Positions 1 to 7,660 of a DNA stretch of 64,000 bases are shown here, in pieces. Position numbers and translations under genes: made by a program. Below the pieces are notes generated by a model. The model was given only the letters and a program-made list of their open reading frames with translations. It made no database searches and had not been told where the DNA came from. Numbering within the stretch: the first letter of the stretch is position 1; every line of letters starts with the position of its first letter. Location: the NCBI GenBank assembly GCA_023381535.1, contig JAMCSN010000131.1, forward strand, positions 1 to 64,000. The letters are read 5' to 3'. The DNA is from Bacteroidota bacterium (GTDB lineage: Bacteria > Bacteroidota > Ignavibacteria > Ignavibacteriales > Melioribacteraceae).

Positions 1-17
1 GAACAAGGAGACCCTGC

Positions 18-3000
18 GTGATTCAGTTAACCATAAATGGGAATAGGTTTGAATTCCCGGAGGGGAAAACCCTTCTCGAGTCTATTGAAAGTGTGGGACT
101 TAGTGTACCAAAGTTATGTCATCATAAAGCTCTGATGCCTTATGGCGCATGCAGGTTATGTTTGGTTGAAGTTCACCAAGAGGGAAGAAATCCTACTGTT
201 CAAGCTTCTTGTTCATATCCTGCATTGAATGGTCTATCTGTTTTTACAGATACCGATAGAGTTAAAAGAGCGAGAAAAATTGTTGCAGAACTTTTACTTG
301 CGCGTTGCCCTGAATCAGAAAATATACGACGGATTGCTTTCGATCTTGGAGTCGGTGAACCAAGGATAAAGAAAAAATATGATGACTGCGTTTATTGCGG
401 ACTTTGCGTTAGAATATGCGAAGAGAGGATGGGAAGAAATGCGGTCAGTTTTTCTGGAAGAGGTCCGGGCAAAAAAGTTGAACCTCCGTTTGGAAAACAA
501 AATGAGATGTGCTGGACTTGCGGCGCCTGCAACTTTATTTGTCCCGTTGGGAAAAAAGTTTCTGATCTCACCAGCATGAATGTTCCAATTCCAATTCCAA
601 ATCCATTTAATTTAGGTTTAGATAACAAACCGGCAATACATATTCTCTATCCACAAGCAGTTCCCAATACACCTATGATAGATAACGAAAAATGTATTTA
701 CCTGAATCATGATAAATGTAAAATTTGTGAGACTGTATGCGGAGCCAAAGCAATTAATTATCAACAGGAAGAAGAAAAGATAGAGCTGAATGTCGGGGCA
801 ATTATTTTATCGCCAGGTTTTAAATTGTTCGATCCAAAAGTAAAACCTGAACTTGGATATGGGATTTACCCAAATGTAATTACTTCACTTGAGTTTGAAA
901 GAATATTATCTGCTTCGGGACCATTCTCCGGGCATGTGTTAAGACCCTCCGATCGCCAAGCACCTAAAAGAATAGCATTCATCCAATGTGTCGGCTCACG
1001 CGATTGTGAAAGAGATTATTGCTCATCAGTATGTTGTATGTATGCGACAAAGGAAGCATTAATTGCAAAAGAGCATATCGGCGGGAATTTAGAATGCGAC
1101 ATATTTTTTATGGACGTTCGTGCTCACGGCAAAGGGTTCGATGAATATTACCAAAGAGCAATTAACAATGGAGTGAATTATATAAGATGTCGCGTTCCTG
1201 CGGTCGAAGAAATTCCTTATACAAAAAATCTATTAATCAAATATCTAGCTGAAGATGATAAAAAAATATCAAAGGAATATGATCTCGTTGTTTTATCGGT
1301 TGGAATACTACCCCCAAAATCTGTAACCAGCATTGCAGAAAAATTTGGGATTGAATTGAATGAATTCAATTTCTGTAAGACTTCAATTTTCAATCCCACA
1401 GAATCTTCTAATAGCGGTATTTACGTTGCTGGTCCTTTTACTGAGCCAAAAGATATTCCAGAAACTGTGATGCAGGCTTCAGGTGCCGCTGCAAGAGTAT
1501 TATCTCTTCTAAGCGATGTTAGAGGAAGCTTGATTACGGCAAAAGAATATCCGCCGGAAATAGATGTTGTCGGACAAAAACCAAGAATCGGAGTTTTTGT
1601 TTGTCATTGCGGAACGAATATTGCGGGCGTAGTTAATGTACCTGATGTGGTAGAATACGCGAAAAAACTTCCCGACGTGGTATATGCCGATAATAATTTA
1701 TACACATGTTCAAACGATACACAGGAGATTATCAAAGAAAAAATTAAGGAGTATAAATTAAATCGTGTTGTTGTCGCCTCATGTACGCCAAGAACGCACG
1801 AACCGCTTTTTAGAAATACAATCCGGGAAGCCGGACTTAATCCATATCTTTTCGAAATGGCTAACATTAGAGATCAATGCTCTTGGGTTCACATGTTTGA
1901 ACCGGAAAAAGCCACTGAAAAATCGAAAGACCTTGTAAGAGTAGCTGTTGCCAAAGCAAGATTGTTAGAACCTCTGCAGAAAAGATCTATACCGGTAACT
2001 AAAGCCGCACTTGTTATCGGCGGCGGACTCTCTGGAATGACTTCTTCGTTAGCGCTTGCAAACCAAGGGTTCGAAGTTCATTTAGTTGAGAAAGAAAATG
2101 AACTCGGTGGAAATTTAAGACACATAAAATATTTACTAAACGGGGAGAAACCGCAAGAAGAATTGGAACGAATTGTTAATGAAGTTAAATCCCATAACAA
2201 AATTAATTTATATACTCAAACCGAGATTAAAAGTTTGGAAGGTTCCGTCGGAAATTTTAAAACTAAAATTGCCACAGATGGAATTAAAAAAGAATTTGAA
2301 CATGGTATCGTTGTAGTTGCAACCGGTGCAAAAGAATATCAACCAAAAGAATATTTATATAATCAAGATGAACGTGTAATGACTCATCTTGAATTGGAAC
2401 ATCGTCTGGCATCGGGCGGTGAATGGTTAGCTGTAGATAAAAAACAACCACCAAAAACATTTGTAATAATCCAATGTGTTGGCTCTCGCGATAAAGAAAG
2501 ACCTTATTGTTCAAGAATTTGCTGTACGGAGTCCATAAAAAATGCACTTAAGATAAAAGAAATCTCACCAAAGACAAATGTTTATATACTGTATCGTGAT
2601 ATTCGAACATATGGTTTTAGAGAAAGCTACTATACAAAAGCACGACAGCAAGGCGTTATGTTCGTAAGATATGATGAAGATAAAAAACCGGAAGTTTCTA
2701 GAAATGGTTCAGGATTGCACGTAGAAGTTTATGACCAAACCTTGAGAATTCCGATTGAGATATCGGCAGATTTTGTGGTTCTCTCTGCAGGTGTTGTTCC
2801 TGGCGAATGGAATAAATCAATCGGACAGTTATTAAAAGTGCCGTTAACGAGTGATCAATTTTTCCTTGAAGCTCATATGAAACTTCGCCCAATAGATTTT
2901 TCAACGGAAGGAGTCTTCTTATGTGGATTAGCACACTCAGCTAAAGCAATTGAGGAAAGTATCATCCAGGCACAAGCAGCCGCTTCAAGAGCCGCCACAA

Positions 3001-3281
3001 TTCTTTCAAAAGATTTTATTGATCTTGAAGCGAATATTTCTCAAGTGATAGATGAAAATTGTGATGGCTGTGCGTTTTGCATTGAACCATGCCCATTCAA
3101 GGCAATTACGCTAATTGAATTTATGAGAAATGGTGCAATCAAAAAAGTAGTTGAAGTTAATGAATCGGCTTGCAAAGGATGCGGCGGCTGTCAAGCTACA
3201 TGCCCGAAGAAAGGAATAATTGTTAGAGGTTTCAAATTAGAACAGATTTATGCTCAAGTAAATGCCGTGTTAGGAGTTTAA
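18..3281 (+). CDS. HdrA-like iron-sulfur flavoprotein with NuoG-type N-terminus
   Basis: This is probably the FAD-containing electron-bifurcating or electron-distributing subunit that works with the Mvh-type hydrogenase encoded downstream, in the cytoplasm. The N-terminus is a plant-type 2Fe-2S domain (Cys34, Cys45, Cys48, Cys65). Two 4Fe-4S sites resembling NuoG/HoxU follow (Cys124/127/130/134 and Cys165/168/171/175). Next comes a partial HdrA module (about 226-540) with the motif IQCVGSRD and a CC pair, but without its own dinucleotide-binding start. A complete HdrA module follows, with the FAD motif GGGLSG near residue 668 and a second IQCVGSRD. Two ferredoxin-type 4Fe-4S motifs sit near 1012-1070. 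The start is GTG with AAGGAG seven bases upstream. The protein is 1087 residues, far longer than archaeal HdrA (about 650), because of the fused N-terminal half. It lies 2 bp before mvhD. The HdrA family call is sure; bifurcation and the electron partner are inference, because no HdrB or HdrC lies in the window. Confidence 0.9.
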   Translation: MIQLTINGNRFEFPEGKTLLESIESVGLSVPKLCHHKALMPYGACRLCLVEVHQEGRNPTVQASCSYPALNGLSVFTDTDRVKRARKIVAELLLARCPESENIRRIAFDLGVGEPRIKKKYDDCVYCGLCVRICEERMGRNAVSFSGRGPGKKVEPPFGKQNEMCWTCGACNFICPVGKKVSDLTSMNVPIPIPNPFNLGLDNKPAIHILYPQAVPNTPMIDNEKCIYLNHDKCKICETVCGAKAINYQQEEEKIELNVGAIILSPGFKLFDPKVKPELGYGIYPNVITSLEFERILSASGPFSGHVLRPSDRQAPKRIAFIQCVGSRDCERDYCSSVCCMYATKEALIAKEHIGGNLECDIFFMDVRAHGKGFDEYYQRAINNGVNYIRCRVPAVEEIPYTKNLLIKYLAEDDKKISKEYDLVVLSVGILPPKSVTSIAEKFGIELNEFNFCKTSIFNPTESSNSGIYVAGPFTEPKDIPETVMQASGAAARVLSLLSDVRGSLITAKEYPPEIDVVGQKPRIGVFVCHCGTNIAGVVNVPDVVEYAKKLPDVVYADNNLYTCSNDTQEIIKEKIKEYKLNRVVVASCTPRTHEPLFRNTIREAGLNPYLFEMANIRDQCSWVHMFEPEKATEKSKDLVRVAVAKARLLEPLQKRSIPVTKAALVIGGGLSGMTSSLALANQGFEVHLVEKENELGGNLRHIKYLLNGEKPQEELERIVNEVKSHNKINLYTQTEIKSLEGSVGNFKTKIATDGIKKEFEHGIVVVATGAKEYQPKEYLYNQDERVMTHLELEHRLASGGEWLAVDKKQPPKTFVIIQCVGSRDKERPYCSRICCTESIKNALKIKEISPKTNVYILYRDIRTYGFRESYYTKARQQGVMFVRYDEDKKPEVSRNGSGLHVEVYDQTLRIPIEISADFVVLSAGVVPGEWNKSIGQLLKVPLTSDQFFLEAHMKLRPIDFSTEGVFLCGLAHSAKAIEESIIQAQAAASRAATILSKDFIDLEANISQVIDENCDGCAFCIEPCPFKAITLIEFMRNGAIKKVVEVNESACKGCGGCQATCPKKGIIVRGFKLEQIYAQVNAVLGV

Positions 3282-3283
3282 AA

Positions 3284-3697
3284 ATGCAAAATGATTTCGA
3301 ACCAAAAATAATTGCCTTCTGCTGTAACTGGTGTTCTTATGCAGGCGCAGATCTGGCAGGAGTTTCAAGGTTGCAATATCCGACCAACATTCGGATCATT
3401 AGAGTGATGTGTTCAAATATGGTTCATCCTAACCTTGTAATTGATGCGTTAACTAAAGGCATTGATGGTGTAATAATGTGCGGCTGCCACATTGGAGATT
3501 GCCATTATATAGAAGGAAATAAGAGCGCAGAAAAAAGAGCTAATGCAATTACTCTCATGCTTGAGGATTTTGGGATAGAAGGTGATCGGTTTCGTCTCGA
3601 ATGGATTTCTGCTTCTGAAGCGCCGAAGTTTGCTCAAGTTATGAGAGAAGTTGTTGATACAATTAAAAAACTTGGACCTAGTCCATACTGTCAATAA
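3284..3697 (+). CDS. mvhD: MvhD/FlpD-family 2Fe-2S hydrogenase subunit
   Basis: This is the small iron-sulfur protein that passes electrons between the [NiFe] hydrogenase dimer and the HdrA flavoprotein in Mvh-Hdr complexes. At 137 residues it matches the usual free-standing MvhD length. The N-terminal FCCNWCSYAGAD motif and the later MCGCHIGDCHY motif supply the conserved cysteines of the family. It starts with ATG 2 bp after the HdrA-like gene, so the two are almost certainly co-translated. In archaea MvhD is encoded beside mvhG and mvhA, and here the order is hdrA-like, mvhD, an unknown small gene, mvhG, mvhA. The family assignment is firm from motifs and context. Confidence 0.9.
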   Translation: MQNDFEPKIIAFCCNWCSYAGADLAGVSRLQYPTNIRIIRVMCSNMVHPNLVIDALTKGIDGVIMCGCHIGDCHYIEGNKSAEKRANAITLMLEDFGIEGDRFRLEWISASEAPKFAQVMREVVDTIKKLGPSPYCQ

Positions 3698-3754
3698 AAT
3701 AAATGGAGTTCGAATTTAAAATTCATTAATACTTTAAAAAGTTTCGAGGTAGCA

Positions 3755-3955
3755 TTGGCGGAAAATGTAAAAATAATTGATGGTAAAAAATTCATGTGGG
3801 ACGGAATAAATTATGAATCGGAATCTGCGGCGAAGGAGAATCTTGATAAGTATACTAAAGATGGATTCGAGACTAAACTCATAGAGGAAGATGGGAAATA
3901 TTTTGTTTACAGCAGGCGTGTTGCAGCTGAAATAAAAATTGTAGGAAGTAATTAA
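3755..3955 (+). CDS. Small protein of unknown function in the hydrogenase cluster
   Basis: The 66-residue product is not recognised. It is soluble and charged, has no cysteine and no signal peptide or membrane segment, and contains a WDGINYESESAAKENLDKY stretch followed by a second charged block ending in FVYSRR. The pattern suggests a compact alpha/beta fold. The start is taken as TTG at 3755 with a GAGGT sequence just upstream; an internal ATG at codon 14 would leave a very short product. It sits 57 bp after mvhD and directly before an intrinsic terminator that precedes mvhG. The position suggests a small accessory or assembly protein of the Hdr-Mvh complex. That is inference from context only. 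Confidence 0.65.
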   Translation: MAENVKIIDGKKFMWDGINYESESAAKENLDKYTKDGFETKLIEEDGKYFVYSRRVAAEIKIVGSN

Positions 3956-3960
3956 ATAAC

Positions 3961-3990
3961 TAAGTGGTGAAGTCCGCCCACTTATTTTTT
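3961..3990 (+). terminator. Intrinsic terminator or attenuator inside the hydrogenase cluster
   Basis: TAAGTGG (3961-3967) pairs with CCACTTA (3978-3984) around a 10-base loop and is followed at once by six T. It lies five bases after the stop of the 66-residue gene and 27 bases before the mvhG start. It would reduce transcription of mvhGA relative to hdrA-mvhD, unless a promoter lies within it or antitermination occurs. Confidence 0.65.
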
Positions 3991-4016
3991 AAATAGCATC
4001 AAGTAAAGGAGGTTTA

Positions 4017-4961
4017 ATGGCAACTGTAGCTGAAGAATGGCTCAACATCTGCGGAGGATGTGAAGTAGCCATTCTTGACATTGGTGAAAAACTTCTCGAT
4101 CTGCTTCCATCGCTCCAATTTGTTCATATGCCGGTTTTAATGGATCACAAGTACTACGGGCAGATAGGCGAAAAAACGGAACTGGAGATTCCTCAAGCTG
4201 ATGTTGGAATGATCTCCGGTGGAATAAGAAATGAGAAAGAAAAACATGTTGCAGAAGAGATGAGGAAAAAATGCGGAACTCTTATTGCACTTGGTTCATG
4301 CGCTTGCTTTGGAGGAATTCCTGCTTTGGCTAATATGTATGAATTGCAAGAATTATATGATAAAGTGTACAGAGGTTCAAAAAGCACCGAATCTAATAAT
4401 ACCCCTTCTGTTGATCTTCCCCCACTTACTGACAGGGTTTATGCTCTCGATGAAGTTGTAAAAGTTGATCTCTATATTCCCGGTTGCCCGATGAATCCCG
4501 CTATCATAGTGGAAGCTTTGACCGCTCTTCTTAGTGGAAAACCATTTTCGCTTCCGGAAAGAAGTGTTTGTGATGATTGCCCAACCAAACGTGAAGAGAA
4601 GAGTAACTTCAGTCTGAAAAGACCATTGCAAGATGCAGACTTCACACCTGGCGATTATGGTTCGTTGAGGTGCTTCAATGAACAAGGAATTATTTGTTTA
4701 GGACCTGTTACAAAGTCTGGATGTGGAAAACCCATGAATGGAGGAGAGAACGTTCCTCGTTGCGTTAAGGGATTTATGCCCTGCCGCGGTTGTTTCGGTC
4801 CGATTAGAAGCGATGCCAATCCAATGGTTGATATGATGAGCGCACTTTCGGCTATTGGGCTTGATGCAAAACTTGTTGAAGACCGACGCGCTACTTTCAA
4901 TCGCTATATAGGCGGACAAAAACGCCTTAGACCACTACCAACAGCAGGAAGGAGGGAATAG
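4017..4961 (+). CDS. mvhG: [NiFe] hydrogenase small subunit, group 3c (Mvh) type
   Basis: This is the electron-transfer subunit of a cytoplasmic [NiFe] hydrogenase. It carries the proximal 4Fe-4S cluster that takes electrons from the large subunit. The proximal site begins with CGGCE at Cys12 and Cys15 and continues with GSCACFGG and IPGCPMNP. The C-terminal half holds further cysteines (CLGPVTKSGCG, MPCRGCFGPI) for the medial and distal clusters. There is no twin-arginine signal, which agrees with a group 3 cytoplasmic enzyme rather than a membrane-bound uptake enzyme. The 314-residue length is normal. AAAGGAGG stands five bases before the ATG, one of the strongest ribosome-binding sites in the window. 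The gene ends 2 bp before mvhA. Confidence 0.93.
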   Translation: MATVAEEWLNICGGCEVAILDIGEKLLDLLPSLQFVHMPVLMDHKYYGQIGEKTELEIPQADVGMISGGIRNEKEKHVAEEMRKKCGTLIALGSCACFGGIPALANMYELQELYDKVYRGSKSTESNNTPSVDLPPLTDRVYALDEVVKVDLYIPGCPMNPAIIVEALTALLSGKPFSLPERSVCDDCPTKREEKSNFSLKRPLQDADFTPGDYGSLRCFNEQGIICLGPVTKSGCGKPMNGGENVPRCVKGFMPCRGCFGPIRSDANPMVDMMSALSAIGLDAKLVEDRRATFNRYIGGQKRLRPLPTAGRRE

Positions 4962-4963
4962 AG

Positions 4964-6409
4964 ATGGGTAAACGAATTATTATACAACCGGTTTCACGAA
5001 TTGAAGGGCATGCAAAAGTTACAATTCAACTTGATGATTTAGGTAATGTTGCAGATACCAGAGTAAATGTTGTTGAATTAAGAGGATTTGAAAAATTCTG
5101 CATAGGTAGACCAGTTGAAGAGCTCCCGAGAATTGTTACAAGCATTTGTGGAGTTTGCCCTTGGTCGCATCACCTTGCTTCTGCGAAAGCTAACGATGCA
5201 GTTTTTGGAGTTGAGCCTGCCCCTGCAGGGAAAAAACTTCGTGATCTTTGCAATAGTATTGCCTACACAGAAGAGCATATTCTGCATTTCTTTTTCCTAT
5301 CAGGCCCCGACTTTGTCATGGGACCGGATGCAGATTATTCGGTCAGAAATGTATTTGGAATCGCACAAGCCAATCCTGAGATAGGCAAAAAAGTTGTACG
5401 TAACCGGCATTTAGGTACACAGATGCTTGATATCATATCTGGGAAATCAATTCATCCCGTTACTGCTGTACCCGGAGGATTTAGTAAGCCTTTAACTCAA
5501 AAAGAAAGAGATGTAGTTCTTCCAATGGCAGAAGAGGTTCTAGAATTTGCAAAATTCTCGATTGCTTTTGCAAAGGAAAATATTTTTCCCAAATATCTCG
5601 ATACCGTTAAAGTATTAGGTGTATTCAATTCAGGCTTCATGGGTACAGTTTCAGAAGATGGAGCATTGAATGTCTATGATGGTAAACTAAGACTTATGAA
5701 ACCTGACGGTTCATACACAGATTTTGCCTATGATCGTTATACAGATTTTATTGCAGAAAGAGTCGAGGAGTGGTCGTATCTAAAGTTTCCATATGCAAAA
5801 TCTTGGGGTGAAGGTTTTTCAATGGATGTTGATAACCCTAAAGGTATTTATAGAACTAATTCGTTGGCAAGAATTAATGTTGCTGATAAAATGGCAACGC
5901 CATTTGCTCAAAAAGAATTCGAAGAGTTCAGAGCAAAATTTGGCCGTCCGGCTCAACTTACTCTTTTATATCATTGGGCTCGACTTATTGAACTTCTCTA
6001 TAATGCAGAACATGCAGTAGAACTTTTAAATGATCCCGAAATAACAAGCAGAGAAACCAGAGTACCGGTAACTCCAAGAGCTGCACGAGGAGTTGGATGT
6101 GTTGAAGCTCCGAGAGGAACATTAATTCACGATTATGAGACTGATGATAAGGGCTTAATTACAAATCTTAATCTAATTGTAGGTACAACACATAATAACG
6201 CACCTATCAATATGTCCGTAAACCAGGCTGCAAAGTTGTTGATTAAAGATGGGAAATATGACCAGGGGATTTTAAATCGTGTTGAAATGGCAATTCGAGC
6301 ATATGATCCATGCCTATCATGCGCAACTCACAATCTTGATGGTCGTCTTCCGGTACGGATTGATATTGTGGATAGTGAAGGTATTCTGATAAATACAATT
6401 CAGAATTGA
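4964..6409 (+). CDS. mvhA: [NiFe] hydrogenase large subunit, group 3c (Mvh) type
   Basis: This catalytic subunit binds the Ni-Fe(CN)2CO centre and oxidises or produces H2. The N-terminal L1 motif SICGVCPWSHH places Cys62 and Cys65 as ligands. The C-terminal L2 motif DPCLSCATH places Cys450 and Cys453. The 25 residues after His456 should be the peptide removed by the maturation protease encoded downstream. The SRIEGH motif near residue 11 is typical. Length (481) and the small-subunit type fit the methyl-viologen/heterodisulfide-linked group 3c rather than NAD-linked group 3d. It forms a translationally close pair with mvhG and is followed by a strong intrinsic terminator. Confidence in the subgroup rests on the MvhD-HdrA neighbours. 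Confidence 0.94.
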   Translation: MGKRIIIQPVSRIEGHAKVTIQLDDLGNVADTRVNVVELRGFEKFCIGRPVEELPRIVTSICGVCPWSHHLASAKANDAVFGVEPAPAGKKLRDLCNSIAYTEEHILHFFFLSGPDFVMGPDADYSVRNVFGIAQANPEIGKKVVRNRHLGTQMLDIISGKSIHPVTAVPGGFSKPLTQKERDVVLPMAEEVLEFAKFSIAFAKENIFPKYLDTVKVLGVFNSGFMGTVSEDGALNVYDGKLRLMKPDGSYTDFAYDRYTDFIAERVEEWSYLKFPYAKSWGEGFSMDVDNPKGIYRTNSLARINVADKMATPFAQKEFEEFRAKFGRPAQLTLLYHWARLIELLYNAEHAVELLNDPEITSRETRVPVTPRAARGVGCVEAPRGTLIHDYETDDKGLITNLNLIVGTTHNNAPINMSVNQAAKLLIKDGKYDQGILNRVEMAIRAYDPCLSCATHNLDGRLPVRIDIVDSEGILINTIQN

Positions 6410-6448
6410 GATACTTTTTTTTCTATTCTTGAATTGCATAAGTTAAAG

Positions 6449-6480
6449 AGGTGCATACTTGATGTGTGCACCTTTTTATT
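6449..6480 (+). terminator. Intrinsic terminator after mvhA
   Basis: AGGTGCATAC (6449-6458) pairs with GTGTGCACCT (6464-6473) with a single T-G wobble, around a 5-base loop, and runs into TTTTTATTT. It ends only 15 bases before the maturation protease gene, so that gene is either expressed by read-through or has its own promoter overlapping the hairpin. Confidence 0.85.
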
Positions 6481-6495
6481 TAACTGCTAAAAAAT

Positions 6496-6972
6496 ATGGA
6501 CTACTTAGAAAAAGAAATACTTGTTTTGGGATGCGGAAATATTCTTTTCGGTGATGATGGTTTTGGGTCCGAAGTTATTCAGTATTTACAAAAAAACTAT
6601 AACATTCCATCTAATGTATATGTTGATGATGCAGGACTTAGTGTAAGGACAATATTATTTAATATTGTTTTGAGCGAAAAAAAACCAAGAAAAATAATTA
6701 TCATAGATGCTGTAGATTTGGGAAAGCCAGCCGGTTCAACTTTTCACCTTGATGTTGACGAAATGCCTGAGATAAAATGTGATGACTTCTCTATGCATCA
6801 GGTACCTACCTCAAATTTATTAAAAGAATTAAAAAATTTTTGCGAAGTTGATGTAAAGATCATTGCTTCGCAAGTTAAATATATTCCCGAAGAAGTTTCT
6901 CTTGGTTTATCAAGTGTTATGAGAGATTCAATCCCTGCTGCATGTGAAATGATACTAAAAGAAATAAATTAA
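6496..6972 (+). CDS. Hydrogenase maturation endopeptidase (peptidase M52)
   Basis: This nickel-dependent protease cleaves the C-terminal extension of the hydrogenase large subunit after nickel insertion. The N-terminal GCGNILFGDDGFG motif matches the family signature GxGNxLxxDDGxG, with the first metal-binding acid in it. IIDAVDLG near residue 75 supplies the second conserved Asp, and MHQVPTS near 103 contains the conserved His. The 158-residue length is normal for the HycI/FrcD/HoxD group. Its natural substrate here is MvhA, encoded 87 bp upstream. No ribosome-binding site stands out before the ATG. The family call is firm; assignment to FrcD-like rather than HycI-like is not. Confidence 0.88.
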   Translation: MDYLEKEILVLGCGNILFGDDGFGSEVIQYLQKNYNIPSNVYVDDAGLSVRTILFNIVLSEKKPRKIIIIDAVDLGKPAGSTFHLDVDEMPEIKCDDFSMHQVPTSNLLKELKNFCEVDVKIIASQVKYIPEEVSLGLSSVMRDSIPAACEMILKEIN

Positions 6973-7010
6973 AACTTAGTCAACTTTAAGTGTATTTGGA
7001 ATTGAAACAT

Positions 7011-7145
7011 TTATAAAACAAATTCAACTTGCTGCATTTCTTTATCAATTAATTCTTTTACAACCATTACTTGCCCAAACGAAATTCCACCGTCATTCAT
7101 AGGAATTTTTTCATGTGGATAAACATTAAAGCCAAGACTTTTTAA
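7011..7145 (-). pseudogene. hypF: 3' remnant of hypF (carbamoyltransferase for hydrogenase CN ligand)
   Basis: The minus strand reads a 44-codon open frame ending at 7011, with the diagnostic HypF C-terminal motif MNDGGISFGQ preceded by GFNVYPHEKIP. In intact HypF the related PPNDGGISLGQ lies at the extreme C-terminus of a protein of about 750 residues. Here the frame is cut by TGA at 7146-7148, and beyond it lies unrelated sequence, so more than 90 percent of the gene is missing. HypF makes the thiocarboxamide precursor of the cyanide ligands, so a functional copy must exist elsewhere if the hydrogenase is active. The remnant meets the RND remnant at the same base. Confidence 0.82.
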
Positions 7146-7370
7146 TCAGAAGAATTCCTCGAAGCGGCAAAGACCCGCCTTCGCGCAATAACATCTACTA
7201 CACTTACAACCTTTGCAGCTTTGCTTCCTTTTATTATTAGCGATCGTGCAACATTCTGGAAAAACTTGAGTATCAGTATTGCCGGAGGAATATTTGTTTC
7301 ATACCTCTATATTATTCTTTTTCTGCCGTTGCTCTATAAGATAACAGCTTATAGAAAAAGTAAAATCTGA
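7146..7370 (+). pseudogene. 3' remnant of an RND-family efflux transporter gene
   Basis: The plus strand has a 74-codon open frame with no plausible start, ending at TGA 7368-7370. It reads EEFLEAAKTRLRAITSTTLT, then two hydrophobic segments and the end LPLLYKITAYRKSKI. This is the last two-helix part of AcrB/CusA-type RND pumps, in which a conserved R(L/F)R(A/P)I(L/M)xTTLTT motif precedes the last helices. The 5' roughly 93 percent is missing. The homology begins within a few bases of the hypF remnant, back to back with it, which points to one recombination event or an assembly join. Confidence 0.8.
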
Positions 7371-7660
7371 AATTATGATACAAGATTTCTAAAAGATTAA
7401 ATGCCTAAGAATAAAACAAATCTAATGTAAAACTGCATCTAATCAATAACACCTTTATATACGGCTTCTGAAGGTGTTCTGAATTCGTTCTAAATCCGTT
7501 CTGAAAACGTCTCACCCCGCGCATTCATAGCTTTTCCTTACTCTATAAAACACAATTTCTCATTTACCAAAAGGATTTTCACTGTATTATCTCCATTGCT
7601 TTCCATCCGGCAACGTACGACAGATAGCTCTTAGCCCAGCTAAGCACAGAATAATTGTTA
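7371..7660. other. Intergenic stretch between RND remnant and copA
   Basis: No gene or RNA is recognisable in these 290 bases. The stretch contains the four-unit 11-bp direct repeat listed separately. It also has a short stem CTTAGC/GCTAAG (7630-7644) just past the copA stop, with no T-run on the minus strand, so it is at best a weak terminator. The sequence may be decayed coding or promoter DNA belonging to the lost part of the rearranged region. Confidence 0.5.
7465..7508. repeat. Four 11-bp direct repeats, consensus (G/C)TTCTGAANNN
   Basis: The units CTTCTGAAGGT, GTTCTGAATTC, GTTCTAAATCC and GTTCTGAAAAC follow each other without gaps. An exact 11-bp period with a conserved TTCTGAA core is the spacing used by OmpR/PhoB-type response regulators binding as head-to-tail dimers. 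No promoter or gene directly served by it is visible; the gene it controlled may have been lost in the adjacent rearrangement. Confidence 0.55.

Noticed and set aside
18..3281. HdrA-like gene as NADH dehydrogenase subunit NuoG or formate dehydrogenase
   Set aside because: Only the N-terminal 180 residues are NuoG-like; there is no molybdopterin domain, and HdrA motifs fill the rest.
7630..7644. CTTAGC-CCA-GCTAAG after copA as a terminator
   Set aside because: Short stem, no T-run on the minus strand; at best weak.
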